Origin: Hoeflea_A sp039025395
Lineage (GTDB): Bacteria; Pseudomonadota; Alphaproteobacteria; Rhizobiales; Rhizobiaceae
Direction: 5' to 3'
Assembly (NCBI GenBank): GCA_039025395.1
Contig: JBCCOK010000010.1
Coordinates: 1 to 64,000 of the forward strand
DNA: 64,000 bases
Positions 53,493 through 61,581 of this stretch are shown piece by piece. Within the stretch, counting starts at the first letter, position 1; each line of letters opens with the position of its first letter. A program made the translations under genes and the position numbers. The notes beneath the pieces are model-generated. The model was not told where the DNA came from and searched no databases. It worked only from the letters and a program-made list of their open reading frames with translations.

Positions 53493-54497
53493 TCACATCA
53501 GCGTCTCTGTGACGCGGACCGTTCCAACATCCATATTGTTCCAGTTTCTCACGGAGCAGCGTGACTGTGCCCACAGTCTCTCGCGCGCTTCCTCGTCCGC
53601 GTCGATGAAGCGGGCAAGGAGTGCTGCGACCGCAGCATCGGCGGCGCGCTTGTTGCCGTCGTCACATTTGATGGCGACGGCGATTGCCTGCCGCGGCAAT
53701 GCGGCGCAAAAAACACCTTCGGCACCGGTCTTGGCGAAAATTGCACCTGGCTGGGTTTCCATCAGGCGCGTACAGGTCCGATGGGTGCCTGCGACAAAAA
53801 AGGGCTTGGCCATACAAGCGTCGAAGATCCGCCGCGCCGCCCTTGCACGGATCGGCTCGAGACCGTCTCCGGTGATCATCCGCACAAATCCGGACGCAAT
53901 GGATTGCAACGGCACCGCGTAGGTGGGAATGGAGCAGCCATCGGTGCCGCAATTGTCGATTGCCAGATGCGCGCCGGTCAGTTCCGTCAGGGCTTGCCTT
54001 AGCATCTTCTGAACAGGGTGATGATAACTGACGTAACCCTCATGGCCGATGCCGAGATGTTTGGCGGTACATATAAAGCCCGCATGTTTGCCGGAGCAAT
54101 TGTTATGCAAAGCCGTGGGATCTTGTCCGGACCGTGCCAAAGCCACCGTTGCTGCGTGGTTTGAAGGCCAATGGCTCCCGCATTCCAGTGCCTCGCGCAT
54201 TAGGCCGGCTGCCGCCAGCATCGATGCGACCCCTTCGACATGTGCCGGTTCACCGGAGTGCGATGCGCAGGCCAGCGCCAGTTCGACATCGCCGAAACGG
54301 TAAGCGTCGGCGGCTCCGGTTTCGACCAGCGGCAATGCCTGCATGGCCTTGATGGCAGATCGCGGAAAAACCGGCGCCTGCGGATCGCCGGCGGAAAACA
54401 AGGTTCGGCCCGTTTCATCGACGACAACTGCCGATCCACGATGCGCGCTCTCGACACGCCCGCCTCTGGTCACTTCAACCAAGACCGGGTTGGCCAT
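53493..54497 (-). CDS. ansA: L-asparaginase, rhizobial type (PF06089)
   Basis: A 334-residue amidohydrolase that converts asparagine to aspartate and ammonia. It has the residues known for the Rhizobium etli enzyme, shifted by one: Ser47 and Lys50 (SAIK), Ser79 (CASHSGE), Cys134 and Lys137 (NNCSGKH) and Cys188 (TDGCSIP). These form the unusual Ser-Lys centre and zinc site of the thermolabile family, unrelated to E. coli asparaginase. The start is ATG 54497 with GAGGCGG upstream; TTG 54500 is rejected. A possible small gene lies 32 bases upstream. Confidence 0.88.
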   Translation of the reverse strand: MANPVLVEVTRGGRVESAHRGSAVVVDETGRTLFSAGDPQAPVFPRSAIKAMQALPLVETGAADAYRFGDVELALACASHSGEPAHVEGVASMLAAAGLMREALECGSHWPSNHAATVALARSGQDPTALHNNCSGKHAGFICTAKHLGIGHEGYVSYHHPVQKMLRQALTELTGAHLAIDNCGTDGCSIPTYAVPLQSIASGFVRMITGDGLEPIRARAARRIFDACMAKPFFVAGTHRTCTRLMETQPGAIFAKTGAEGVFCAALPRQAIAVAIKCDDGNKRAADAAVAALLARFIDADEEARERLWAQSRCSVRNWNNMDVGTVRVTETLM

Positions 54498-54813
54498 CAA
54501 TCCGCCTCAAATTCTGCTTCCACTTTCACTTAGCCGGATGTAGTCTGACTGACAATTGTATATCCGCCGATGCGGCGGCGAAACAGGATCGTCTGCATCG
54601 GCCGTCGGCAGGCCTCGCGACAGGGACAATCCGTCCCGGTCGGATCGTCAAGGAGTACCCACGCTGCCGCCTCATAGCCGTCACACAAACCGCCTAGATC
54701 AACGCGCGAAGAACGGCAGCCCGATACCGCTATCGATCGAGCCAAGCCGAGCATACGGCATCGCGTTTACACCGTGAGACTGAAAACAAGGACTCAATCA
54801 GGAGGAATCACGC
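54498..54813. other. intergenic stretch, possible small gene
   Basis: About 316 bases between the asparaginase start and the repeat-protein start. It holds a 74-codon minus frame (54530-54754) with some signs of coding, described separately, and a perfect CCGCCG-ATG-CGGCGG hairpin at 54564-54578. It must also carry the promoters of the two divergent genes. Confidence 0.4.
54530..54754 (-). CDS. possible small cysteine-rich protein
   Basis: A 74-codon open frame ending 32 bases before the asparaginase start, on the same strand. It has four or more cysteines (GLCDGYEAAAW, TDCPCREACRRP) and codons whose third positions are often G or C in the central part, as in real genes here. No family is recognised and no clear ribosome site precedes the ATG at 54754. 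It may be a small unknown gene or chance. Confidence 0.25.
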   Translation of the reverse strand: MLGLARSIAVSGCRSSRVDLGGLCDGYEAAAWVLLDDPTGTDCPCREACRRPMQTILFRRRIGGYTIVSQTTSG

Positions 54814-55683
54814 ATGTACAGACTGAATGCCCTCATTGGCGGGGTGCTGTTTGCTTTCGGCGCAGGGTTCGCCCATGCGCAGGACGCAACACAGGCGATA
54901 CCCCTACCGGCGGCACCGGCACCATCTTATGAATATGTCCAGCAGGCCAGTTCGATGCAATATGATGGCACGACACTTACGCTGGACGGCGTTGCGCCTT
55001 CGACGATCTTTTTCAGCGACCACCCGTATCGGCTGACGGGTCAGGTGCCCAACAGCATGTTCGTCAGCCTCTGGAACGCGCCAAGCGGACCGTTTGCCAT
55101 CGACCCGCCGAATGCGGCAGTGACTGTATTAGGCAGCACAAACCAGATTCCCGCCATTGTCGAAATCACCAGCGCGCGGGTCGACGGCACCAGCCTCGCC
55201 TATGACGTTACCGTGCTGTCCGGTGAACTGCCCGAAAGTGCCGAGAGTGTTGCGGTGTTTGTCGATCACGGCCCCGGTTTTCGCGGCCGTGCCGGTGGCG
55301 GACGCGTCGGAGGCGGACATCATGCCGGCTATTATCCCTATGGCCCGTACCATCCATACCATCCGTATCATCCGTATCATCCGTATCATCCATACCACCC
55401 GGTTCCAGGTCCCTACTGCTATCATGCGCCGCAAGCACCTGAGTGCCGTTATCATCCCTATCACCCATATCACCCGTATCCGCCCTATCCGCCGCCCTAT
55501 CACCCCTACTATTATCCGGGAGCGGCCTTCGCCACGGGAGCGGTCGTGGGTGCAGCGGCTGCAAGTTCCGCCCAGCAGCCTCAACAGACTTATATCTATC
55601 CGATCCCGTCCGGCCCCATACCGGCGAACTGCTACATCAACAGCAACCACACTCGGATGATCTGTTCTGTTCCATTGAACTAG
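54814..55683 (+). CDS. secreted Tyr-His-Pro repeat protein
   Basis: A 289-residue exported protein. Signal peptide residues 1-22 (MYRLNALIGGVLFAFGAGFAHA) precede QD. Residues 30-150 are a beta-rich domain without a recognised family. The region 165-240 is low complexity: six YHP units at 179-196 and three at 213-221, with further Pro-Tyr-rich stretches. Such His-rich repeats often bind metals. A final domain has two cysteines (NCYINSNHTRMICSV). AGGAGGAATC precedes the ATG, and a terminator follows. Function is unknown; metal binding in the periplasm or surface is inference. Confidence 0.75.
   Translation: MYRLNALIGGVLFAFGAGFAHAQDATQAIPLPAAPAPSYEYVQQASSMQYDGTTLTLDGVAPSTIFFSDHPYRLTGQVPNSMFVSLWNAPSGPFAIDPPNAAVTVLGSTNQIPAIVEITSARVDGTSLAYDVTVLSGELPESAESVAVFVDHGPGFRGRAGGGRVGGGHHAGYYPYGPYHPYHPYHPYHPYHPYHPVPGPYCYHAPQAPECRYHPYHPYHPYPPYPPPYHPYYYPGAAFATGAVVGAAAASSAQQPQQTYIYPIPSGPIPANCYINSNHTRMICSVPLN
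55348..55401 (+). repeat. six tandem 9-bp Tyr-His-Pro codon units
   Basis: Six in-frame copies of TAY-CAY-CCN encode residues 179-196 of the repeat protein. Third bases vary between T, C, G and A, so the array is not a very recent clone of one unit. A second cluster of three units lies at 55450-55476. Confidence 0.85.
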
Positions 55684-55703
55684 AAAAACGAGGACGCAAG
55701 ACA

Positions 55704-55735
55704 AAGCCGGGTCCGAACACGGGGCCTGGCTTTTT
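55704..55735 (+). terminator. intrinsic terminator after repeat protein
   Basis: AAGCCGGGTCC pairs with GGGCCTGGCTT over 11 positions including two G-T wobbles, 7-base loop, directly followed by a T run (TTTTTG). It ends the repeat-protein transcript; the convergent galE gene lies just beyond. Confidence 0.8.
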
Positions 55736-55747
55736 GTTTACATGGCC

Positions 55748-56737
55748 TCAGCTGTTGCGCCGTGAGAGCGCGTCTTCCCAGCGCAAGGCGTGGGTGACGA
55801 TCTTGTCGAGATCATCGAACCGGGGTTCCCAATTCAACCGGTCACGGATGCGATCCGAATTCGCCACAATCGTGACCGCGTCTCCGGGACGGCGTTCCGT
55901 GAGACGGACTTCGAAATCGGAACCGCTGATCCGTTTTACAGTCTCGACCACGTCGAAAACCGAATGCCCGTGTCCGTAGCCGCAATTGACAATCATGTTT
56001 TCACCCGTGGCGCGCATATCCTGCAAAGCCAGATAGTGGGCTTCGACAAGGTCGCTTACATGGATGTAGTCGCGAATGCAGGTCCCGTCGGCGGTCGGAT
56101 AGTCGGTTCCGTAAATCTCCAGATGCGGCCGTTTCCCCAGCGCAGTCTGCGTGGCTGCCTTGATCAGATGCGTGGCATTTCTGGTTGATTGACCGGCACG
56201 CCCATTCGGGTCCGCACCGGAAACATTAAAATAGCGCACACACGAATAAATCATCGGATGGGCGGCGGCGACATCGCGCAGCATGGTCTCCGTCATGAGT
56301 TTCGAATTGCCGTATGGGGATTCGGGGCGCAACGGCGAATCTTCATGCACCGGTTCTCCCGCTTCGGGGGTTCCGTATACCGCCGCTGTCGACGAGAAGA
56401 TGAAATGCGAAACGTTGGCATCAACACAAGCTTCCAACAGGGCACGCGAATTGACCGTGTTGTTTAGGTAGTAAGCAAGCGGGTTGGAAACGGATTCCGG
56501 CACGATGATGGAACCGGCAAAATGGAACACGGCGCTCACGGCGTGATCGCGCATAAGCCCCACGACCCGCTCCTGATCGCCAATGTCGCAAACAAAAAGT
56601 TTTGCCTCGGCCGGAACCGCCCAGTCAAAACCGGTCGACAGCCGGTCGACCACAATGACGGTTTCGCCCGCATCCAGAAGGCGCCAGACCATGTGGCTGC
56701 CGATATAGCCCGCGCCGCCTGTGACCAGAATGGACAT
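55748..56737 (-). CDS. galE: UDP-glucose 4-epimerase
   Basis: A 329-residue NAD-dependent epimerase that interconverts UDP-glucose and UDP-galactose for polysaccharide synthesis. The Rossmann motif GGAGYIGSH is at residues 7-15, the catalytic Ser region FSSTAAVYG near 118-126, and the YxxxK dyad in SPYGNSK near residue 147. Length is normal. ATG 56737 has GAGG. No other sugar gene adjoins it. Confidence 0.92.
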   Translation of the reverse strand: MSILVTGGAGYIGSHMVWRLLDAGETVIVVDRLSTGFDWAVPAEAKLFVCDIGDQERVVGLMRDHAVSAVFHFAGSIIVPESVSNPLAYYLNNTVNSRALLEACVDANVSHFIFSSTAAVYGTPEAGEPVHEDSPLRPESPYGNSKLMTETMLRDVAAAHPMIYSCVRYFNVSGADPNGRAGQSTRNATHLIKAATQTALGKRPHLEIYGTDYPTADGTCIRDYIHVSDLVEAHYLALQDMRATGENMIVNCGYGHGHSVFDVVETVKRISGSDFEVRLTERRPGDAVTIVANSDRIRDRLNWEPRFDDLDKIVTHALRWEDALSRRNS

Positions 56738-56952
56738 TCGAATACCTCAACAATCGCAAGGGGCGGCTTTTTCAGCCCTCGCTTTGCGCCGGTTCTTAGC
56801 CACCTCACGACCATGTGCTAGCCGGTCAAGGAGACGGATTCAAGGACACCTATCTCGAGCGGCGCTTTAGCGGTGTCGACGCCTGAAAATCATCGCGAAA
56901 TATCGACTGCTGAACTGCGGTGCGATTGCGGCGCGCTGGCTATTGGCGGCTT

Positions 56953-58119
56953 CTATCGCACGCGCTCAAGGATCGACACATAGTTGGCAACCGCCGCTCC
57001 GCCCATGTTAAAGATGCCGCCAAGCGTTGCGTCGTCGACTTGAATGCCGCCTGCCTCGCCGCAAAGCTGCATTGCCGTCAAGGCATGCATCGATACACCG
57101 GTGGCACCGATCGGATGGCCCTTGGCTTTCAGCCCGCCGGAAGGATTGACCGGCAGGCGTCCGTCCTTGGCGGTCTCTCCCGACAACGCCACCGCACCGC
57201 CTTGTCCCCTTGCCGCAAGACCCATGGCTTCGTATTCGATCAGTTCGGCGATGGTGAAGCAGTCATGGGTTTCGACGAAGGACAGGTCGTCGAGCGCCAC
57301 CTCGGCCGTTTTCAGCGCTCTTCTCCAGCCCTGCTCGCACCCTTCGAACAAGAGAATATCGCGCTTCGACATTGGAAGGAAATCCTGAACATGCTCGGCA
57401 GCGCGGAACATGACAGCGCGGGGCGCATGCATGGATGTCGGCAGATCGGTGAGCACGATTGCAGCCGCCCCGTCCGATACGAGGGAACAGTCGGTGCGTT
57501 TGAGGGGACCGGCAACGTAAGGATTCTTGTCACTTTCGGTGCGGCAGAAATCGTAGCCCAGATCCTTGCGCATCTGCGCGTAGGGATTTTCGACGCCGTT
57601 TTTGTGGTTCTTGGCGGCAAGCATTGCCAAAGCGTCGGACTGGTCGCCATGGCGCTGGAAGTAGGCGTCGGTGATCTGTCCGAAAACGCCCGCAAATCCG
57701 GCCGGAATATCTTCGTCTTCAGGCAGATAGGAGGCCTTCTTCAGGTTTTCTCCGATCTGCGGGCCGGGCGTGGTCGTCATCTGCTCAACACCGACAACAA
57801 GCACATGGCGCGCGTTGCCGGACTTGATTGCATTGAGGCCTTGATGAATTGCGGCGGAGCCCGTGGCGCAGGCGTTTTCGACCCGGGTCGCCGGCTTGAA
57901 TCGCAGCGCATCATCGGCCTGCAGCACAAGGCTGGCGGTGAAGTCCTGCCGGCTGAAACCGGCGTTGAAATGTCCGAGTATAATTTCGTCTATGTCGGCC
58001 GCTTCAAGACCGGCATGGGCAATTGCTTCATTTGCGACGCCGACAATGAGGCTTTCGACCGTTTCGCCCTCAAGCTTTCCGAACTTCGAATGGGCCCATC
58101 CGGTAATACAAGCGGTCAT
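56953..58119 (-). CDS. thiolase family acetyl-CoA acetyltransferase
   Basis: A 388-residue thiolase of the SCP-x/acetyl-CoA acetyltransferase type. The acylated Cys84 is in VENACATGSAA; the catalytic His is in KGHPIGATGVS near 339; the ending GGIFNMGGAAVANYVSIL lacks the C-terminal CxG of classical thiolases, typical for the SCP2-like branch. It may shorten acyl-CoA in a degradation route. ATG 58119 has GGAGG. It follows the aldehyde dehydrogenase gene on the same strand, with a palindromic operator-like site in between. Confidence 0.85.
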   Translation of the reverse strand: MTACITGWAHSKFGKLEGETVESLIVGVANEAIAHAGLEAADIDEIILGHFNAGFSRQDFTASLVLQADDALRFKPATRVENACATGSAAIHQGLNAIKSGNARHVLVVGVEQMTTTPGPQIGENLKKASYLPEDEDIPAGFAGVFGQITDAYFQRHGDQSDALAMLAAKNHKNGVENPYAQMRKDLGYDFCRTESDKNPYVAGPLKRTDCSLVSDGAAAIVLTDLPTSMHAPRAVMFRAAEHVQDFLPMSKRDILLFEGCEQGWRRALKTAEVALDDLSFVETHDCFTIAELIEYEAMGLAARGQGGAVALSGETAKDGRLPVNPSGGLKAKGHPIGATGVSMHALTAMQLCGEAGGIQVDDATLGGIFNMGGAAVANYVSILERVR

Positions 58120-58226
58120 AAACTCTCCTCCAACAGCGCCGGTTTTCGCGCACTGCGCAACCTGGCTCTTTCATGCCGAAACACCCACGATCCGGTTTGG
58201 CCGTGCGTTCCAGCCGTGTCTGCATT

Positions 58227-58246
58227 ATTGTTCAACGTTTAACAAT
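58227..58246. promoter_or_regulatory. 20-bp operator-like palindrome before thiolase gene
   Basis: ATTGTTCAACGTTTAACAAT is symmetric around AACGTT with mismatches at only one symmetric pair of positions (9 of 10 pairs complementary). It lies about 107 bases before the thiolase ATG. Size and symmetry suit a TetR-type dimer; the core resembles the BetI-type TTGAACGTTCAA as I remember it, but differs at two positions. No regulator gene is adjacent. Confidence 0.5.
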
Positions 58247-58313
58247 TTCGTAGCCGGAATGCAACACGGCCGGCCGGGCGCGCACCGCATCCGCGACGCG
58301 CGCCGCGACGAGA

Positions 58314-59741
58314 TCAGTAACCGCTTATTGCCTTTACTTCGAGGAAATCCTCAAGGCCCCAGCGACCGCCCTCACGACCGTTGCCGGACTGCTTGTAGCC
58401 GCCGAAGGGGCTGCCGCTTGGATGATCCGTGCCGTTGATCTGCACCATTCCGGAGCGCAACTGCTTGGCAACACGCCGTGCCTTTGCCTGGTCAGAGGTC
58501 TGGACATAGGCAGACAGTCCGTAGGGTGTGTCGTTTGCAATGGAGATGGCTTCTTCCTCGGTATCGAAGGGAATCATTGCAAGCACCGGACCAAAAACCT
58601 CTTCACGGGCGATCGTCATGTCATTGTTGACGTCAGCGAAGACGGTCGGCCTGACGAAATATCCGCGCTCCAACCCTTCAGGCCGCCCCGGACCGCCGGC
58701 AACAACGCGCGCACCTTCTTCGATCGCCTTGTTGATCAGACCCTGGATCTTGTTGAATTGCGTTTCGCTGACGACAGGTCCGATATGCCTGCCCTCCTGC
58801 GTCGGATCGCCCACCTGAACCTTGTCAGCATATTTGGCGGCAAGTTCGATGGCATCTTCATACACCGATCGCTGCACAAGCATGCGTGTCGGTGCGTTGC
58901 AGGACTGGCCCGTATTGCCGAAGCAGCCGAATATGCCTTGCTTGATCGCCTTCTCAAGATCTGAATCTTCAAAGACGATGTTGGGTGACTTGCCGCCAAG
59001 TTCCAGCGCCACGCGCTTGATCGTTCCGGCGGCCGCCTTCATGACCGAAGTGCCTGCGCGGGTTGAGCCGGTAAACGACATCATATCGATATCAGGATGG
59101 CTGGACATCGCCTCGCCCACTACCATTCCCTCGCCGTTTACAAGGTTAAACACGCCATCTGGAAACCCTGCTTCATCAATCATCTCGGCAAAAATCATCG
59201 CCGACAGAGGAGCGATTTCACTCGGTTTCAGAACGCAGGTGCAGCCCACCGCGAGTGCAGGTATCACTTTCAGCGCGATCTGATTGACCGGCCAGTTCCA
59301 CGGCGTGATCAGACCGCAAACGCCGATCGGTTCATGGACAATCTGCTCGCCGTCATCGTTGAACTGTTCCTCGAAATGATACTTTTCAAGTGCCTTCAGA
59401 AAACCCTTCACATGGAAAGGCCCGGATCCAGCCTGGGCACTGCGGGCAAGCGAAATTGGGGCGCCCATTTCGGTGGAAATGGCATGCGCCATATCTTCGT
59501 TGCGCCGCTTCATGACCTCGAGCAGCTTTTCAATCAGCCCGACACGCTCCTCAAGCGTTGTCTGGCTGTACGTCGCGAACGCTTTTTTCGCCGCCGCAAC
59601 CGCGCGATCAACGTCGCCTTGCGAGCCCAGCGAAATAACCGCGCAGACCTCTTCGGTCGCCGGGTTGATCACGTCGTGTCGCTTCGGCTCCAGGGGTTTA
59701 ACCCACGCGCCATCGATATAAAATTCGGTCTTTTCCAACAT
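58314..59741 (-). CDS. NAD(P)-dependent aldehyde dehydrogenase
   Basis: A 475-residue enzyme of the aldehyde dehydrogenase superfamily. The catalytic Cys is in GNTGQSCNAPTR and the general base Glu in VALELGGKSPN; the nucleotide motif FTGSTRAGTSV is present. Length fits. Substrate is unknown; similarity to general aldehyde dehydrogenases only. ATG 59741 has AGAGG. It is divergent from betC and upstream of the thiolase gene, so both could belong to one acid or alcohol degradation route. Confidence 0.9.
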   Translation of the reverse strand: MLEKTEFYIDGAWVKPLEPKRHDVINPATEEVCAVISLGSQGDVDRAVAAAKKAFATYSQTTLEERVGLIEKLLEVMKRRNEDMAHAISTEMGAPISLARSAQAGSGPFHVKGFLKALEKYHFEEQFNDDGEQIVHEPIGVCGLITPWNWPVNQIALKVIPALAVGCTCVLKPSEIAPLSAMIFAEMIDEAGFPDGVFNLVNGEGMVVGEAMSSHPDIDMMSFTGSTRAGTSVMKAAAGTIKRVALELGGKSPNIVFEDSDLEKAIKQGIFGCFGNTGQSCNAPTRMLVQRSVYEDAIELAAKYADKVQVGDPTQEGRHIGPVVSETQFNKIQGLINKAIEEGARVVAGGPGRPEGLERGYFVRPTVFADVNNDMTIAREEVFGPVLAMIPFDTEEEAISIANDTPYGLSAYVQTSDQAKARRVAKQLRSGMVQINGTDHPSGSPFGGYKQSGNGREGGRWGLEDFLEVKAISGY

Positions 59742-60038
59742 GGTTCACCTCTGCCGTCATCGGAAACTTTCGAGCCCACAGCCATAAACGCTATGCAGCC
59801 AAAATCAATCAAATTAAAGGCCGCCTTGTCGTATTAGGCCTGCAATTTTTTGTCGGTCCTCTCCCCAAGCGGATCCAAAGGCTTCGGCAGCCTTATGGCA
59901 CCATACCCAGCCGATTGCGCTCAAGCGAGCAGCAGGCTTTGTCCGAATTGAGATTTTTCTTGAATGAATGACCAATCAAAAATAAAGAGGAAGTCGGGCG
60001 ACTCCTTGCAAGCGGCATCGACCGGGCCGGAGACTTTA

Positions 60039-61568
60039 ATGATGGATCGGCAGCCAAACATCCTGATCATCATGGTGGATCAGCTGAACGGGACGCTATT
60101 TCCGGATGGACCGGCGGAATGGCTGCATACACCAAACCTGAAGGCGCTGGCACAGCGCTCGGCACGGTTCAACAACACGTACACCGCATCACCACTCTGC
60201 GCCCCAGGACGCGCGTCATTCATGTCGGGGCAGTTGCCAAGCCGCACGCGGGTTTACGACAATGCCTCAGAGTTTAATTCCGATGTTCCAACCTTTGCGC
60301 ACCACCTGCGCCGGAACGGCTACTACACGTGTCTATCCGGCAAAATGCACTTTGTCGGGCCCGATCAGTTGCACGGATTTGAAGAACGGCTGACGACTGA
60401 TATCTATCCGGCCGATTTCGGATGGACGCCCGATTACAGGCGACCGGGCGAACGCGTCGACTGGTGGTATCATAACCTCGGGTCGGTCACCGGCGCCGGT
60501 ATCGCCGAAACCTCGAACCAACTGGAATATGACGACGAGGTTGCGTTCCGCGGCCTTCAAAAACTGCACCAATTGGCACGCGCATCGGACGATCCCGATG
60601 CAAGGCCTTGGTGCCTGACCGTCTCATTCACCCATCCGCACGATCCCTATGTCGCGCGCCGCAAGTACTGGGACCTGTACGAGGATTGCGCACATCTGGA
60701 ACCGCCAGTCGCACCCATTGCCTTTGAAGATCAGGATCCGCACGCGCGGCGGCTTTACCTTGCGAATGATTACCGAAACTTCGATATCGGACCCGAGCAG
60801 GTGCGCCGGGCACGGCGCGGTTACTTCGCCAATATATCCTATCTCGACGACAAGATCGGTGAGCTTATGGACGCGCTCGAAGCCATGCGGATGGTCGAGA
60901 ACACCGTCATTGTCTTTTGTTCCGACCATGGCGACATGCTCGGCGAACGCGGCCTGTGGTTCAAGATGTGCTTCTACGAGGGTTCGGCCCGGGTGCCGCT
61001 GATGATTGCAGGCCCCGGCATTGAAGCGGGTCTTTACCAGGCACCGGTTTCGACGCTCGACGTCAATCCAACCCTTGCAGACCTTGCCGGCGCCGACATG
61101 TCCACGGTCAAAGCCTGGACGGACGGGGAGAGCCTGCTTCCCATTCTTGCCGGAGGATCGCGCACCGCGCCGGTCTTGATGGAATACGCGGCCGAAGGAT
61201 CCTATGCCCCCCTCGTCTGCATCCGGGACGGCCGTCACAAATTCGTGCATTGCGATCTGGATCCGCCTCAGCTTTTCGATCTCGCAACCGATCGCCACGA
61301 GCTCAACAATCTCGCCGGCGAAGCAGTCTATGGGGACTTGCTGGCGGATTTTGTCAACCAGGCCCGGGCGCGTTGGGACATGGACCGGTTCGATGCCGAG
61401 GTTCGCGAAAGCCAGGCGCGCCGCCTTGTCGTCTACGAGGCTCTGCGCAACGGATCATACTATCCGTGGGACTTCCAGCCGCTGCAAAAAGCGTCCGAAC
61501 GGTACATGCGCAATCACATGGATCTCAACGAGCTTGAGGAAAACCAGCGGTTTCCGCGCGGCGAATAG
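60039..61568 (+). CDS. betC: choline-sulfatase
   Basis: A 509-residue sulfatase that hydrolyses choline-O-sulfate to choline, feeding glycine betaine synthesis. The formylglycine Cys54 is in SPLCAPGRASF, the sulfatase CxPxR-type site. Metal ligands are in MVDQLNG and in the later FCSDHGDMLGERGLW. The C-terminal PWDFQPLQKASERYMRNH matches choline sulfatases. The start is ATG 60039 with GGAG upstream; an ATG at 59964 is in frame but gives an atypical polar extension. First gene of betC-betB-betA. Confidence 0.93.
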   Translation: MMDRQPNILIIMVDQLNGTLFPDGPAEWLHTPNLKALAQRSARFNNTYTASPLCAPGRASFMSGQLPSRTRVYDNASEFNSDVPTFAHHLRRNGYYTCLSGKMHFVGPDQLHGFEERLTTDIYPADFGWTPDYRRPGERVDWWYHNLGSVTGAGIAETSNQLEYDDEVAFRGLQKLHQLARASDDPDARPWCLTVSFTHPHDPYVARRKYWDLYEDCAHLEPPVAPIAFEDQDPHARRLYLANDYRNFDIGPEQVRRARRGYFANISYLDDKIGELMDALEAMRMVENTVIVFCSDHGDMLGERGLWFKMCFYEGSARVPLMIAGPGIEAGLYQAPVSTLDVNPTLADLAGADMSTVKAWTDGESLLPILAGGSRTAPVLMEYAAEGSYAPLVCIRDGRHKFVHCDLDPPQLFDLATDRHELNNLAGEAVYGDLLADFVNQARARWDMDRFDAEVRESQARRLVVYEALRNGSYYPWDFQPLQKASERYMRNHMDLNELEENQRFPRGE

Positions 61569-61581
61569 AACGGATTTGGCC

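Noticed and set aside
59815..59845. AGGCC...GGCCT inverted repeat in the betC upstream region
   Set aside because: Five-base arms with a long spacer; no stronger than chance and not like a BetI site.
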